Shown here: in pieces, positions 42,942 through 51,803 of the stretch | How the letters are laid out: every line of letters starts with the position of its first letter | How positions within the stretch are numbered: position 1 is the stretch's first letter | Origin: Planktosalinus lacus | GTDB taxonomy: Bacteria > Bacteroidota > Bacteroidia > Flavobacteriales > Flavobacteriaceae | NCBI RefSeq assembly: GCF_014640155.1 | Contig: NZ_BMGK01000004.1 | Location: 169,350 to 233,349 of the forward strand | Length of the DNA: 64,000 nt | Reading direction: 5' to 3' | Notes under the pieces: model-generated | The model's database searches: none | What the model was told of the DNA's origin: nothing | What the model saw: the letters and a program-made list of their open reading frames with translations, nothing else | Translations under genes and position numbers: made by a program

Positions 42942-43438
42942 TGAAACATCTCCTATACATACTCCTGTTTACATTGAGTTTCCAGACTTTCAGTCAGGAG
43001 ACTTTGGACGATGTTTTGGCCAAATACACTACAGGAAGTGTACCCTACATTTCTGTGGAACAATTACAGAAAACAATGAAAACCGGTGAAATCATAGTGC
43101 TGGATGCCCGTGAAAAAGAAGAATTTGCCGTGAGCCATCTTTCCAATTCTATTTGGGTGGGTTTTGATAGTTTTTCACTGGAACAGACCCTACAAAAATT
43201 CCCAGATAAAAATGCAGAAATCGTGGTATACTGTTCCGTTGGGGTGCGGTCAGAAAAAATTGGTGAAAAACTCCAAAAAGCGGGATATACCCAGGTAAAA
43301 AACCTTTATGGTGGTATCTTTGCCTGGAAAAACAACAATCTACCTGTTTACGATAGAAAAGGGAATAAAACCGAAAAAATTCATGCCTATTCCAAAAAAT
43401 GGGGCAAATGGTTGGAAACAGGTGAAAAAAAGTATTAA
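42941..43438 (+). CDS. Exported rhodanese-like protein
   Basis: 165 residues from the ATG that overlaps the arsS stop; the frame is open further upstream inside arsS, but only this start gives the signal peptide MKHLLYILLFTLSFQTFSQ. Rhodanese domain with the active Cys98 in EIVVYCSVGVRSEKIG and conserved LDAREKEEFAVSHL. It probably works in the periplasm on sulfur or thiolated arsenic compounds. Being tightly coupled to arsS argues for a role in the pathway, but it has no assigned step. Confidence 0.92.
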   Translation: MKHLLYILLFTLSFQTFSQETLDDVLAKYTTGSVPYISVEQLQKTMKTGEIIVLDAREKEEFAVSHLSNSIWVGFDSFSLEQTLQKFPDKNAEIVVYCSVGVRSEKIGEKLQKAGYTQVKNLYGGIFAWKNNNLPVYDRKGNKTEKIHAYSKKWGKWLETGEKKY

Positions 43439-43444
43439 AAACCT

Positions 43445-44053
43445 ATGAACACAAGCAGATTACTACTCATTTTTACTAAAAACCCGGTGCCCGGTCGTTG
43501 CAAAACCCGCCTGGCAAAAACCATAGGCGATGTGGCCGCCACAGAAGTATATAAAGTATTATTGCGACACACAGCCTTAGTTACTAAACCATTAGACGCC
43601 ATCAAAGAAGTACATTATTCCGATTTTGTAGAAGAAGACGATATGTTTTCAGATACCTTTATTAAAAAGGTGCAACAAGGAAATGATTTGGGCGATAAAA
43701 TGAAAAACGCTTTCGCAAAAGGATTTCAGCAGGGGTTTAAACACATCATTGTCATTGGTTGCGATTTGCTGGACATCACTACCGAAGATATCGACGGGGC
43801 TTTTAATGCACTGGAAACCTTTGACTATGTACTTGGCCCTGCCGAAGACGGTGGTTACTATCTGTTAGGCATGAACAAACCCAACAACACGCTCTTTGAA
43901 AATAAAGACTGGGGCAATAACAGCGTTTTACAAGACACGCTAATCGACTTAAAGGACGAACATCTTGCACTTTTGGACGAACGCAACGACATCGACACTT
44001 ATGAAGACCTGGAAGAGTTCAAAGAATTAAAAGAATATTTATTAAACAATTAA
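43445..44053 (+). CDS. Arsenosugar-associated glycosyltransferase-like protein (TIGR04282 type)
   Basis: 202 residues. LLLIFTKNPVPGRCKTRLAKTIGDVAATEVYKVLLRHTA is the CofC-like nucleotidyl/glycosyltransferase opening (KTRL motif), followed by GNDLGDKMKNAFAKGFQQG, HIIVIGCDLLDITTEDIDGAFNAL and VLGPAEDGGYYLLGM. This DUF2064 group occurs with arsS and arsM in many genomes. It could activate or move a sugar in arsenosugar assembly; the substrate is unknown. Six bases separate it from the rhodanese gene. Confidence 0.92.
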   Translation: MNTSRLLLIFTKNPVPGRCKTRLAKTIGDVAATEVYKVLLRHTALVTKPLDAIKEVHYSDFVEEDDMFSDTFIKKVQQGNDLGDKMKNAFAKGFQQGFKHIIVIGCDLLDITTEDIDGAFNALETFDYVLGPAEDGGYYLLGMNKPNNTLFENKDWGNNSVLQDTLIDLKDEHLALLDERNDIDTYEDLEEFKELKEYLLNN

Positions 44054-44083
44054 ATTATTTCCCAAACCTACAGGGAGTTAAGA

Positions 44084-44902
44084 ATGACAATGAAAGAACA
44101 TTTAAACAAAACCGTACAATTTCTAAAAGAACGCGGCTTCGGCACTCCTGAAATTGGTATTATTCTAGGCACCGGCCTCGGTAAACTTGCCGATGCCATT
44201 ACCATTGAAGTGGAAGTGAGTTACAACCATATCCCATATTTCCCCACTGCAACTGTGGAGTTTCATCAGGGGAAATTCCTTTTTGGTGAGCTTTCCGGGA
44301 AAAAAGTGGTAGTAATGCAAGGGCGGTTTCATATATACGAAGGATATTCCATGCAGGATGTAACCTACCCTGTTCGAATCATGGAGCAATTAGGAATCAA
44401 ACAATTATTAGTATCAAACGCCGCCGGAGCCATCAACCTCAACTTTAAAAAGGGCGAACTCATGCTCATTGAAGACCATATCAACTTGCAAGGTGACTCA
44501 CCACTAGCGTTCAAGGGAGTCTCTCAACTGGGGGAACGTTTTGTGGATATGAGCGCTCCTTACGATAAAAAAATGAGCGAAACACTTATTTCAATTGCAA
44601 AAGAAAAGAACATCACACTGCATCAGGGCGTGTACGTTTCCGTTGTGGGCCCACAACTGGAAACACGCGCCGAATACCGTATGCTCAAAATCATGGGTGC
44701 TGATGCCGTGGGGATGAGCACCGTGCCGGAAGTGATTGTGGCCAACCACCTTAAACTTCCCGTTATTGCAGTTTCTGTATTGACTGATGAATGTGACCCC
44801 AATAATTTAGCACCGGTCAACATCAAAGAAATCATGGCCATGGCCAACAAAGCCGAACCTAAACTAGTCACCTTGTTTAAAAATTTAATTGCAACGTTTT
44901 AA
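44084..44902 (+). CDS. Purine nucleoside phosphorylase
   Basis: 272 residues, a PNP of the trimeric class (about 270-290). IGIILGTGLGKLADAI, GELSGKKVVVMQGRFHIYEGYS, LLVSNAAGAINLNFKKGELMLIEDHINLQGDSPL, and MLKIMGADAVGMSTVPEVIVANHL are hallmark blocks that bind phosphate, purine and ribose. Normally it splits guanosine or inosine. Lying between TIGR04282 and arsM, it may instead cleave adenine from the 5'-arsenic-modified adenosine made by ArsS, giving the ribose-1-phosphate needed for sugar exchange. That assignment is inference from position. Confidence 0.92.
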   Translation: MTMKEHLNKTVQFLKERGFGTPEIGIILGTGLGKLADAITIEVEVSYNHIPYFPTATVEFHQGKFLFGELSGKKVVVMQGRFHIYEGYSMQDVTYPVRIMEQLGIKQLLVSNAAGAINLNFKKGELMLIEDHINLQGDSPLAFKGVSQLGERFVDMSAPYDKKMSETLISIAKEKNITLHQGVYVSVVGPQLETRAEYRMLKIMGADAVGMSTVPEVIVANHLKLPVIAVSVLTDECDPNNLAPVNIKEIMAMANKAEPKLVTLFKNLIATF

Positions 44903-44952
44903 AAAATAATCCAGCCACACTCTTCTATTGAAGAGGTTATAGAAAATAATTT

Positions 44953-45921
44953 ATGAACTACTTAGACACTACCTACGACGTTTACAAAGAAGCAGCCCTT
45001 ACTCCCGATGTGGGATTATGCTGTACCACCAATCCCATTTGGGAATTACCCGGATTGAAAATCCCAAAAATCATGCAGGAAATGAACTACGGTTGCGGAA
45101 GCACCGTTCATGCCCGCGACCTTTCCAACAATCCAAAAATGCTCTATGTGGGCGTGGGCGGTGGAATGGAACTCCTTCAATTTGCTTACTTCAATCGTCA
45201 AAAAGGAGGTGTTGTGGGGGTCGATATGGTGGATGAAATGCTGGAAGCCTCCCGCAAAAACTTTATCGAAGCAGAATCCCAAAACCCCTGGTTCAAAAGT
45301 GACTTTGTTGAACTCAAAAAAGGAGATGCACTCCACCTTCCGGTAGAAGACAATTCTATTGATGTGGCTGCACAAAACTGCCTGTTCAACATTTTCAAAG
45401 CCGAAGATTTAAAAAAAGCCATCGATGAAATGTACCGTGTATTAAAACCCCACGGAAAACTGGTGATGAGCGACCCCACTTGTGAGCAACCCATGAACGA
45501 AACCTTGCGCAACGACGACCGATTGCGTGCCCTTTGCCTAAGCGGAAGTTTGCCCATTGCAGAGTATGTAAAAGCACTTACCGATGCCGGTTTTGGAACC
45601 ATTGAAATACGCGCCAGAAAACCTTACCGCATCCTTGATCCAAAACACTACCCTACTGACGAACTCATTTACATTGAGTCTATAGAAGTCGCAGCCATTA
45701 AAGACCCAATGCCTGAAGACGGCCCGTGTATTTTTACAGGAAAAGCAGCTATTTTCTATGGTAATGAAACTTATTTTGATGATAAAAAAGGACACATATT
45801 ACTAAAAAATCAACCGTTGGCCATTTGTGATAAAACTGCTGATGCCTTAGTTGATTTAGGTCGTAATGATATTTTTATTAGTGAATCAACTTTCCACTAT
45901 GATGGTGGCGGGTGTTGTTAA
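44953..45921 (+). CDS. arsM: Arsenosugar biosynthesis arsenite methyltransferase
   Basis: 322 residues. The SAM site is MLYVGVGGGMELLQFAYF. Cysteines that could bind As(III) are Cys23-Cys24 (VGLCCTTNPIW), Cys48 (NYGCGST) and those in QNCLFNIF and SDPTCEQP, plus a terminal GGGCC. It methylates arsenite to mono- and dimethylarsenic, the substrate for ArsS. It follows the phosphorylase by 50 bases. The start MNYLDTTYDVYKEAALTPDVGLCC agrees with the arsenosugar-associated form rather than the canonical detoxifying ArsM. Confidence 0.95.
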   Translation: MNYLDTTYDVYKEAALTPDVGLCCTTNPIWELPGLKIPKIMQEMNYGCGSTVHARDLSNNPKMLYVGVGGGMELLQFAYFNRQKGGVVGVDMVDEMLEASRKNFIEAESQNPWFKSDFVELKKGDALHLPVEDNSIDVAAQNCLFNIFKAEDLKKAIDEMYRVLKPHGKLVMSDPTCEQPMNETLRNDDRLRALCLSGSLPIAEYVKALTDAGFGTIEIRARKPYRILDPKHYPTDELIYIESIEVAAIKDPMPEDGPCIFTGKAAIFYGNETYFDDKKGHILLKNQPLAICDKTADALVDLGRNDIFISESTFHYDGGGCC

Positions 45922-45930
45922 ACCAATCCT

Positions 45931-46644
45931 ATGAAAACAGTTCTGATATTTTTATTCGTTTCAATTTGTTCATTTGCCTACTCCATTGAACAAAAATTAG
46001 ATCATTCCCTTTGGAATGAATTACTCGAAAAACACGTTGACACGAAGGGCAATGTTGACTATAAAGGGTTTTTAAATGACCGTGACGAATTAAAAAAATA
46101 CCTCGATCACTTATCTCAAAACCCTCCAAGTGAAAACGAATCTAAAAACGCACGTTTGGCTTACTACATCAACGCATACAATGCCTTTACAGTTGAATTA
46201 ATTCTAGAAAACTATCCGGTAAAAAGCATTAAAGACATCCGAAATCCCTGGGGGCAAAATTTTATCACGCTGGGCAATGAAACAATTTCACTCAATGATA
46301 TCGAACACAACATTTTAAGAAAAATGAACGAGCCCCGTATCCATTTTGCCATCAACTGTGCTTCAGTTTCCTGCCCCAAACTGTACAACAAAGCTTTTAC
46401 TGCCAATCAACTGGAGGCACAACTCGACAAAGTTACCCGTGCGTTTATCAACTCCCCTGAAAACGTCATTTCAGGAAACGAACTGGGACTTTCCAAAATA
46501 TTTAAATGGTATGAAAAAGATTATCTGGTTAATGGAATCCAATCCCTTGCCCATTTTGTAAGTCAGTATACCGATGTAAAAATCAACCCCAATGCCAAGG
46601 TGCATTTTCTGGATTACAACTGGGATTTGAACGAAAATGAATAA
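45931..46644 (+). CDS. Exported DUF547 protein of the arsenosugar cluster
   Basis: 237 residues. Signal peptide MKTVLIFLFVSICSFAYS, then the DUF547 domain: LWNELLEKHVDTKGNVDYKGFL, AYYINAYNAFTVELILENYPVKSIKDI, ISLNDIEHNILRKMNEPRIHFAINCASVSCPKLYNKAFTANQLEAQL. The NCAS.SCP motif is typical and may be catalytic. DUF547 has no settled function; structural relation to cysteine proteases or transglutaminases has been suggested. It overlaps the next gene by eight bases, so it is firmly part of the operon. Confidence 0.9.
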   Translation: MKTVLIFLFVSICSFAYSIEQKLDHSLWNELLEKHVDTKGNVDYKGFLNDRDELKKYLDHLSQNPPSENESKNARLAYYINAYNAFTVELILENYPVKSIKDIRNPWGQNFITLGNETISLNDIEHNILRKMNEPRIHFAINCASVSCPKLYNKAFTANQLEAQLDKVTRAFINSPENVISGNELGLSKIFKWYEKDYLVNGIQSLAHFVSQYTDVKINPNAKVHFLDYNWDLNENE

Positions 46645-47332
46645 GCCCATGACCCTGAGCATAATCATTCCGGTTTTAAATGAAGAAGAAAACCTTAAGG
46701 TGCTGCTCCCCTTTTTGAAAAAAAACGCAAGCGGAAACATAGAAATTATTGTTGCCGATGGAGGAAGTATAGATGCTTCCCTTGACGTGGCTAAACATGA
46801 AAATGCTGTTGTAATTCCTTCAGAAAAGGGAAGAGCCAAACAAATGAATGCCGGGGCAAAAGCAGCAACCGGATCGGTTTTATATTTTTTACATGCCGAC
46901 ACCCTTCCGCCGAAAGGCTTTGACAAACACATTCTTGAATCCCTAAAAAAAGGAAAGCCTGCAGGATGTTTCAGGATGCGGTTTGACAGCAACCACTGGT
47001 GGTTACAACTCGCAGGATGGTTTACAAGATTTAATATAAAGTCCTTTCGGGGTGGTGATCAAAGTCTTTTTGTGACCAAAAATTTATTTAACGAAATTGG
47101 CGGTTATGATGAGGCGTATATTATCTATGAAGACAATATCCTGATTGCTGAACTTTATAAACGAAATACTTTCACCGTTCTCCCGCAAGCGGTTACAACT
47201 TCCGCCAGAAGGTATCGCGAAAAAGGTGTTTGGCGGCTACAGTATCATTTTTGGAAAATCCATTTTATGAAACGAATGGGGTATTCACCGGAACGGCTTT
47301 ATGGATATTATAAAGAATTCATCGCCAATTAA
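46637..47332 (+). CDS. Arsenosugar-associated family 2 glycosyltransferase (TIGR04283 type)
   Basis: 231 residues. A GT-A fold enzyme with LSIIIPVLNEEENLKVLLPFL, IEIIVADGGSIDAS, KGRAKQMNAGAKAATGSVLYFLHADTLPP (HAD in place of DxD) and RGGDQSLFVTKNLFNEIGGYDEAYIIYEDN. It is one of two transferases that accompany ArsS in many genomes. It probably adds the sugar or aglycone to the arsenic-bearing ribose; donor and acceptor are unknown. It overlaps DUF547 by eight bases. Confidence 0.93.
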   Translation: MNKPMTLSIIIPVLNEEENLKVLLPFLKKNASGNIEIIVADGGSIDASLDVAKHENAVVIPSEKGRAKQMNAGAKAATGSVLYFLHADTLPPKGFDKHILESLKKGKPAGCFRMRFDSNHWWLQLAGWFTRFNIKSFRGGDQSLFVTKNLFNEIGGYDEAYIIYEDNILIAELYKRNTFTVLPQAVTTSARRYREKGVWRLQYHFWKIHFMKRMGYSPERLYGYYKEFIAN

Positions 47333-47358
47333 TGTATCTTTAAATACAATTTCAAGAC

Positions 47359-48660
47359 ATGCAACACATCGTCATTATAGGAAACGGCATCGCAGGCATC
47401 ACTGCAGCCCGGCACATCCGGAAACTTTCAGACAATAAAATTACCGTCATTTCCGGCGAGACCGATTATTTTTTCTCTCGCACGGCCTTGATGTACATCT
47501 ATATGGGACATATGAACTATGAACACACCAAACCCTATGAAGACTGGTTTTGGGAGAAAAACCGTATCGAACTCAAAAAAGCGTGGGTTTCCAAAGTTAC
47601 CCCTGAAGAAAATAAACTGACTTTCGCTAATGGCGAAACGATGCACTATGACCAACTCATCATCGCTTCAGGCTCCAAGTACAACAAGTTTGGCTGGCCC
47701 GGTCAGGACTTAAAAGGCGTTCAGGGATTGTATTCCAAACAAGATTTAGACCTACTGGAAGAAAACGCCCCCAACAACGAAGTATGCAAACATGCAGTGA
47801 TTGTGGGTGGCGGATTGATTGGTATCGAACTCGCCGAAATGCTCTCTACCCGAAAGATTCCCGTGACCTTTCTGGTGCGCGAACATAACTTCTGGGATAA
47901 TGTGCTTCCGGAAAGTGATGCCATACTCATTAATAACCACATCAAAGAACACCATATTGATTTGCGATTGGGCGTAAACCTGAAAGAAATACTCGGGGAT
48001 GAAAACGGACGGGCCCACGCTGTGATTGTAGAAGAAACGGGGGAAGAAATACCCTGCAACCTAGTGGGGCTTACTGCCGGGGTTACACCCAATATCGATT
48101 TTTTAAAAGACAGCGGTATTGAACTCGGCAAAGGAGTTAAAGTAAACCGCTATTTGAAAACCAACATTGAAAATATCTATGCCATTGGCGACTGTGCCGA
48201 GCAGCAAGAACCCACAGGAAACCGAAAACCGGTGGAAGCTGTCTGGTACACCGGGAGGATGATGGGCGAAGTGGTGGCACAAACCATTTGCGGAAACAAC
48301 ATGCCCTACAAGCCCGGACATTGGTTTAACAGCGCCAAGTTTTTTGATATTGAATACCAGACCTACGGCTGGGTGTTTTCCAAACCCAATGAAGGCGAAA
48401 GCCATTTTCACTGGCACCACGAGGATGGCAAAAAAGGCATCACCATTTGTTATGAAACCCAATCCCGAAAGTTTTTAGGCATCAACACCTTTGGCATCAG
48501 ATTGCGTCATGAAGTCCTGGATCGCTGGCTTACAGAAGGTAAATCAGTCGAGGATGTTGTTGCTAACCTCCACCAAGCCAATTTTGACCCGGAGTTTTAT
48601 AAGCGCTATGAAAAGCAAATACAACAAGAGTTTACAACAGAACAAAAAATCAACGTATAA
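47359..48660 (+). CDS. FAD-dependent NAD(P)-disulfide-type oxidoreductase
   Basis: 433 residues. The N-terminal FAD site is HIVIIGNGIAGITAARHIR, the NAD(P) site HAVIVGGGLIGIELAEML near 155-175, and NIYAIGDCAEQQ closes the FAD domain. A C-terminal region follows with WFNSAKFFDIEYQTYG and HFHWHHEDGKKGI. No CxxC redox pair is seen next to FAD, so it resembles rubredoxin or nitrite reductase-type oxidoreductases. It overlaps the ferredoxin-like membrane gene by one base, so electrons probably flow between them. Its place in the arsenosugar pathway is unknown. Confidence 0.9.
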   Translation: MQHIVIIGNGIAGITAARHIRKLSDNKITVISGETDYFFSRTALMYIYMGHMNYEHTKPYEDWFWEKNRIELKKAWVSKVTPEENKLTFANGETMHYDQLIIASGSKYNKFGWPGQDLKGVQGLYSKQDLDLLEENAPNNEVCKHAVIVGGGLIGIELAEMLSTRKIPVTFLVREHNFWDNVLPESDAILINNHIKEHHIDLRLGVNLKEILGDENGRAHAVIVEETGEEIPCNLVGLTAGVTPNIDFLKDSGIELGKGVKVNRYLKTNIENIYAIGDCAEQQEPTGNRKPVEAVWYTGRMMGEVVAQTICGNNMPYKPGHWFNSAKFFDIEYQTYGWVFSKPNEGESHFHWHHEDGKKGITICYETQSRKFLGINTFGIRLRHEVLDRWLTEGKSVEDVVANLHQANFDPEFYKRYEKQIQQEFTTEQKINV

Positions 48661-50237
48661 TGGCCCACAACATTTCAGCAACCGGAGATACCACTTACGC
48701 CCTTTCGCTTCAGCAAAAACTGGCTACGTTACTTGGTTTTGTGGGTCTGTTTATACTCACACTGGCGACCTTTAATACAAGTTTCCCAAATAAGACCCTG
48801 TGGCTCACGCTTTCCCTGGGAGCCATTTGCGTCGGGATTACCTGGTTTAGTGTCAACCAATACCAAAACAAAACTGCCGGTATCAAAAACGATGGCGTGT
48901 ATATTAATGCGTTTACTTCCCGTGGTTTTTGGGCGTGGATGCTGGGAATCTTTCTTACAGGCTTCTATATCGTGCTGTATTTTTATCCGCAATACCTTGG
49001 CTTACGCGAAAACGACAACACCGGACTCATCGCCCTTTTTGACCCCTTGAGCAAACTCTTGAGTGGCAATCCGGCGAGTCAGTGGTTTGTCTATGGCACC
49101 CTGTACACTATTGCCATCGTGTTTTTTGGGGTAAAATTTATTTATAAATACCGCCACAACCATTATCAGCGGCTACGCACCTTTTCGGTGATGTTTTTTC
49201 AATTGGGCTTTGCCTTTTTGATTCCGGAATTTATGATGCGTTTAAACAGCGAAAGTTTCGCCCTGCCTTACTACGACCTGAAAAATATCTGGCCACTCAA
49301 CTATTACAACTTTGAGCAATACCGTGTGGATGAGTTTATTAGTGCGGGGAGCATCGGTATTGCCTTGTTGATTTTTGGTCTAGCATCCATTTTTATTATC
49401 ACCCCTATACTCACCTACAAATATGGCAAACGCTGGTACTGTTCCTGGGTGTGCGGCTGCGGCGGACTCGCAGAAACTGCGGGTGATTCCTTCCGGCATT
49501 TAAGTGATAAACGCTTATTTGCATGGAAAGTGGAGCGCTGGGTAGTGCACAGCGTATTGGTTTTTGTGGTGTTGATGACCACAGCGGTGGTCTATTCTTA
49601 TCTGGGTGATGGCTCAAAAGGCTACTGGCTGACGCGTGATGTATTTCTGATTGGAGTAGCTCTTTTGCTCACAGCTGTTTTTGCCGGCGTGATGATTTTC
49701 AAACGCAATGAATTTAAAAAAGATGCCTTCTATGGCGCTACCGGTTACTTTATAATCATACTCGTGCTCATTGGCCTTCATTATTTTCAAGGGTCGCAAT
49801 TGTTTTTGTTTGAAACCGAAACCCTAAGAAGCACCTATGGTTTCCTTATCGGAAGTATTTTTGCAGGTGTGATTGGTACCGGGTTTTATCCCATTTTTGG
49901 CAACCGGGTATGGTGCCGTATGGGTTGCCCGATGGCAGCCATACTGGGTTTTCAACAACGCCTGTTTTCAAAATTCAGGATCACCACCAACGGCGGGCAG
50001 TGTATCTCCTGTGGGAATTGCTCTACCTATTGCGAAATGGGCATCGACGTGCGAGCCTATGCACAAAAAGGCGAAAACATCGTGCGCTCCAGCTGTGTGG
50101 GTTGCGGTATTTGTGCCGCGGTTTGCCCCAGAGGCGTACTGAAACTGGAAAACGACAGTATGAAAGGTAGAATTAATTCCAATGATGTTTTATTAGGGAA
50201 TGATGTGGATTTGATGACGTTGGTAAATGAAAAATAA
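48660..50237 (+). CDS. Membrane 4Fe-4S protein (NapH/CcoG-like)
   Basis: 525 residues with about eight to ten membrane helices. It contains WYCSWVCGCGGLAETAGDSFRH and WCRMGCPMAAILGF, the cysteine motifs of NapH-like quinol-linked proteins, and two ferredoxin sites: CISCGNCSTYC and CVGCGICAAVCP near residues 450-500. It is likely to pass electrons between the quinone pool and the partner FAD enzyme one base upstream. It is the last large gene of the arsenosugar cluster. Confidence 0.9.
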   Translation: MAHNISATGDTTYALSLQQKLATLLGFVGLFILTLATFNTSFPNKTLWLTLSLGAICVGITWFSVNQYQNKTAGIKNDGVYINAFTSRGFWAWMLGIFLTGFYIVLYFYPQYLGLRENDNTGLIALFDPLSKLLSGNPASQWFVYGTLYTIAIVFFGVKFIYKYRHNHYQRLRTFSVMFFQLGFAFLIPEFMMRLNSESFALPYYDLKNIWPLNYYNFEQYRVDEFISAGSIGIALLIFGLASIFIITPILTYKYGKRWYCSWVCGCGGLAETAGDSFRHLSDKRLFAWKVERWVVHSVLVFVVLMTTAVVYSYLGDGSKGYWLTRDVFLIGVALLLTAVFAGVMIFKRNEFKKDAFYGATGYFIIILVLIGLHYFQGSQLFLFETETLRSTYGFLIGSIFAGVIGTGFYPIFGNRVWCRMGCPMAAILGFQQRLFSKFRITTNGGQCISCGNCSTYCEMGIDVRAYAQKGENIVRSSCVGCGICAAVCPRGVLKLENDSMKGRINSNDVLLGNDVDLMTLVNEK

Positions 50238-50601
50238 TAGTATCTTGATTAAAACAGTAATTATAGTGTGTCTTCTTTTTACTGTTGATAGTTTTTCACA
50301 GGAAAAAGAAACCATCCCTCAAGGCACATTCAACTATGAAATGTATTTTGCCGAGTTTGGCGGGAGAATGGAAAACAGTACCTGTAATGTAGAAATTAAA
50401 GACAACAGAATCAAAGTTTTACAAGATGGAACCACAAACTTTATGGGAGGGAAAGTTATATTTGAAGGTTTAGTCATAAGACACAAATCTGATGTATGGA
50501 TTTTAGCACGTGATGAAGAGGATAAAAACGCAGAAGAGATTGGTGGCTGTACCGAATTTCCTGTCATTTATTTTGATTGTAAATTGATTGAATGGTGTTG
50601 A
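50227..50601 (+). CDS. Small exported protein at the end of the arsenosugar cluster
   Basis: 124 residues with a signal-like segment (ILIKTVIIVCLLFTVDSFSQ). The rest is a beta-rich domain with ENSTCNVEIKDNRIKVLQDG and the cysteine pair GGCTEFPVIYFDCKLIEWC. It overlaps the ferredoxin-like gene by eleven bases, so it is likely translated from the same message. I recognise no family. Confidence 0.7.
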   Translation: MKNNSILIKTVIIVCLLFTVDSFSQEKETIPQGTFNYEMYFAEFGGRMENSTCNVEIKDNRIKVLQDGTTNFMGGKVIFEGLVIRHKSDVWILARDEEDKNAEEIGGCTEFPVIYFDCKLIEWC

Positions 50602-50666
50602 TTTTAGAAGTCAAAAGATGAAGTTTAGACTCTTAAAATGGCATTAGTGTATAAAAGATCAATTCT

Positions 50667-51737
50667 TTACTGGTCGTTTTTATTTGCTTTTTCGATATCC
50701 TCCTCAGACTGTTCCAGTTCTTCTTCCGTTGGTTTTTCTCTTTCTTGAATGACCGTCATTTCAGGTTCAAAGCTCAGCTTGGCAAAATAGGGAAAATGAT
50801 CAGAACCCACATGGTCTCCCAGGGAAATATCTACCACCCGAAATTCTTTAGAAACAAACAAGTGATCCAATGGCCAGCGTAGAAGCCAGTTATTCGCGCT
50901 GTAGGAATTAAACATTCCTCTGCCAACCCTAGGATCCAGTAAGCCACTGACATTTTGAAATAACAAGGTAGATTGTGACCAAGCCACATCGTTAAAGTCT
51001 CCGGCTACAATTACCGGTAGTTTGGAGTCTTTTGCCATTTCAGCAATCATTTGCATTTCTGCATTCCGGTCTGTGGCTTTAGGATTGTGTTGTGGCATGG
51101 GTGGTGTGGGGTGTATTACATGCAATTTGACCTCTTGTCCAGAAGGCAATAGCAAGACGGAATGCGTGGAAGGTATTTCATCATCCACTAAATATTTTAT
51201 TTCTGGAGCAATCAATTTGTATTTGGAGTACAACAACATCCCAAAAGTATTTGAAAGCGGTTCTTCTACTTTAAAAGGATAGTTCTCTGACAATATTCGT
51301 GACACTTCATTCATCCATCTGTCGTTGGTTTCCAAAAGTATCACCAGGTCTGGGTCATACTCCTTTATTTCATTTAAAACCTTCGAATATTCTTCACTTT
51401 TCTCCAAAACATTGATCGACAAAATACTGATAAAATTAGTAGCGTCTTTGCTATTAGCATTCAAAACCTCAACGTTTGCCACAGTGGTGTATGGAAATAT
51501 CTTCACTATTTGAACCAAAAAACAAACCGAAATAATTAAAATAAATGTATAATCCCCCCAATAACGCATATCAAATCGAAAAAAGTAAATCAACAAAGCA
51601 AGAATTGTAAACGCCGTTAATTGCAAATGAGGAAAATCAAAAACCCGTATCCACCAATAGTCAAGCGCCACAAAAGGCAAAATAGTAAAGAGAACGGCAA
51701 TTCCGCCAACAATTTGTAAAAAAACCTTGAATTTCAT
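50667..51737 (-). CDS. Endonuclease/exonuclease/phosphatase family membrane protein
   Basis: 356 residues. Three N-terminal membrane helices (about 5-25, 32-50, 62-82) are followed by the EEP domain: ISILSINVLEKSEEY, LVILLETNDRWMNEV, LHVIHPTPPMPQHN, VIVAGDFNDVAWSQS, WPLDHLFVS and VGDHVGSDHFPYFA, all expected metal and catalytic positions. The C-terminus is acidic (PTEEELEQSEEDIEKANKND). It would hydrolyse a phosphodiester in the periplasm; the substrate is unknown. Confidence 0.9.
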   Translation of the reverse strand: MKFKVFLQIVGGIAVLFTILPFVALDYWWIRVFDFPHLQLTAFTILALLIYFFRFDMRYWGDYTFILIISVCFLVQIVKIFPYTTVANVEVLNANSKDATNFISILSINVLEKSEEYSKVLNEIKEYDPDLVILLETNDRWMNEVSRILSENYPFKVEEPLSNTFGMLLYSKYKLIAPEIKYLVDDEIPSTHSVLLLPSGQEVKLHVIHPTPPMPQHNPKATDRNAEMQMIAEMAKDSKLPVIVAGDFNDVAWSQSTLLFQNVSGLLDPRVGRGMFNSYSANNWLLRWPLDHLFVSKEFRVVDISLGDHVGSDHFPYFAKLSFEPEMTVIQEREKPTEEELEQSEEDIEKANKNDQ

Positions 51738-51803
51738 AGGTAGTTACTATGGGGAATTAAACGTATAAATCCCTTAAATATAACCATTTCCGTGTTTGTC
51801 TGA

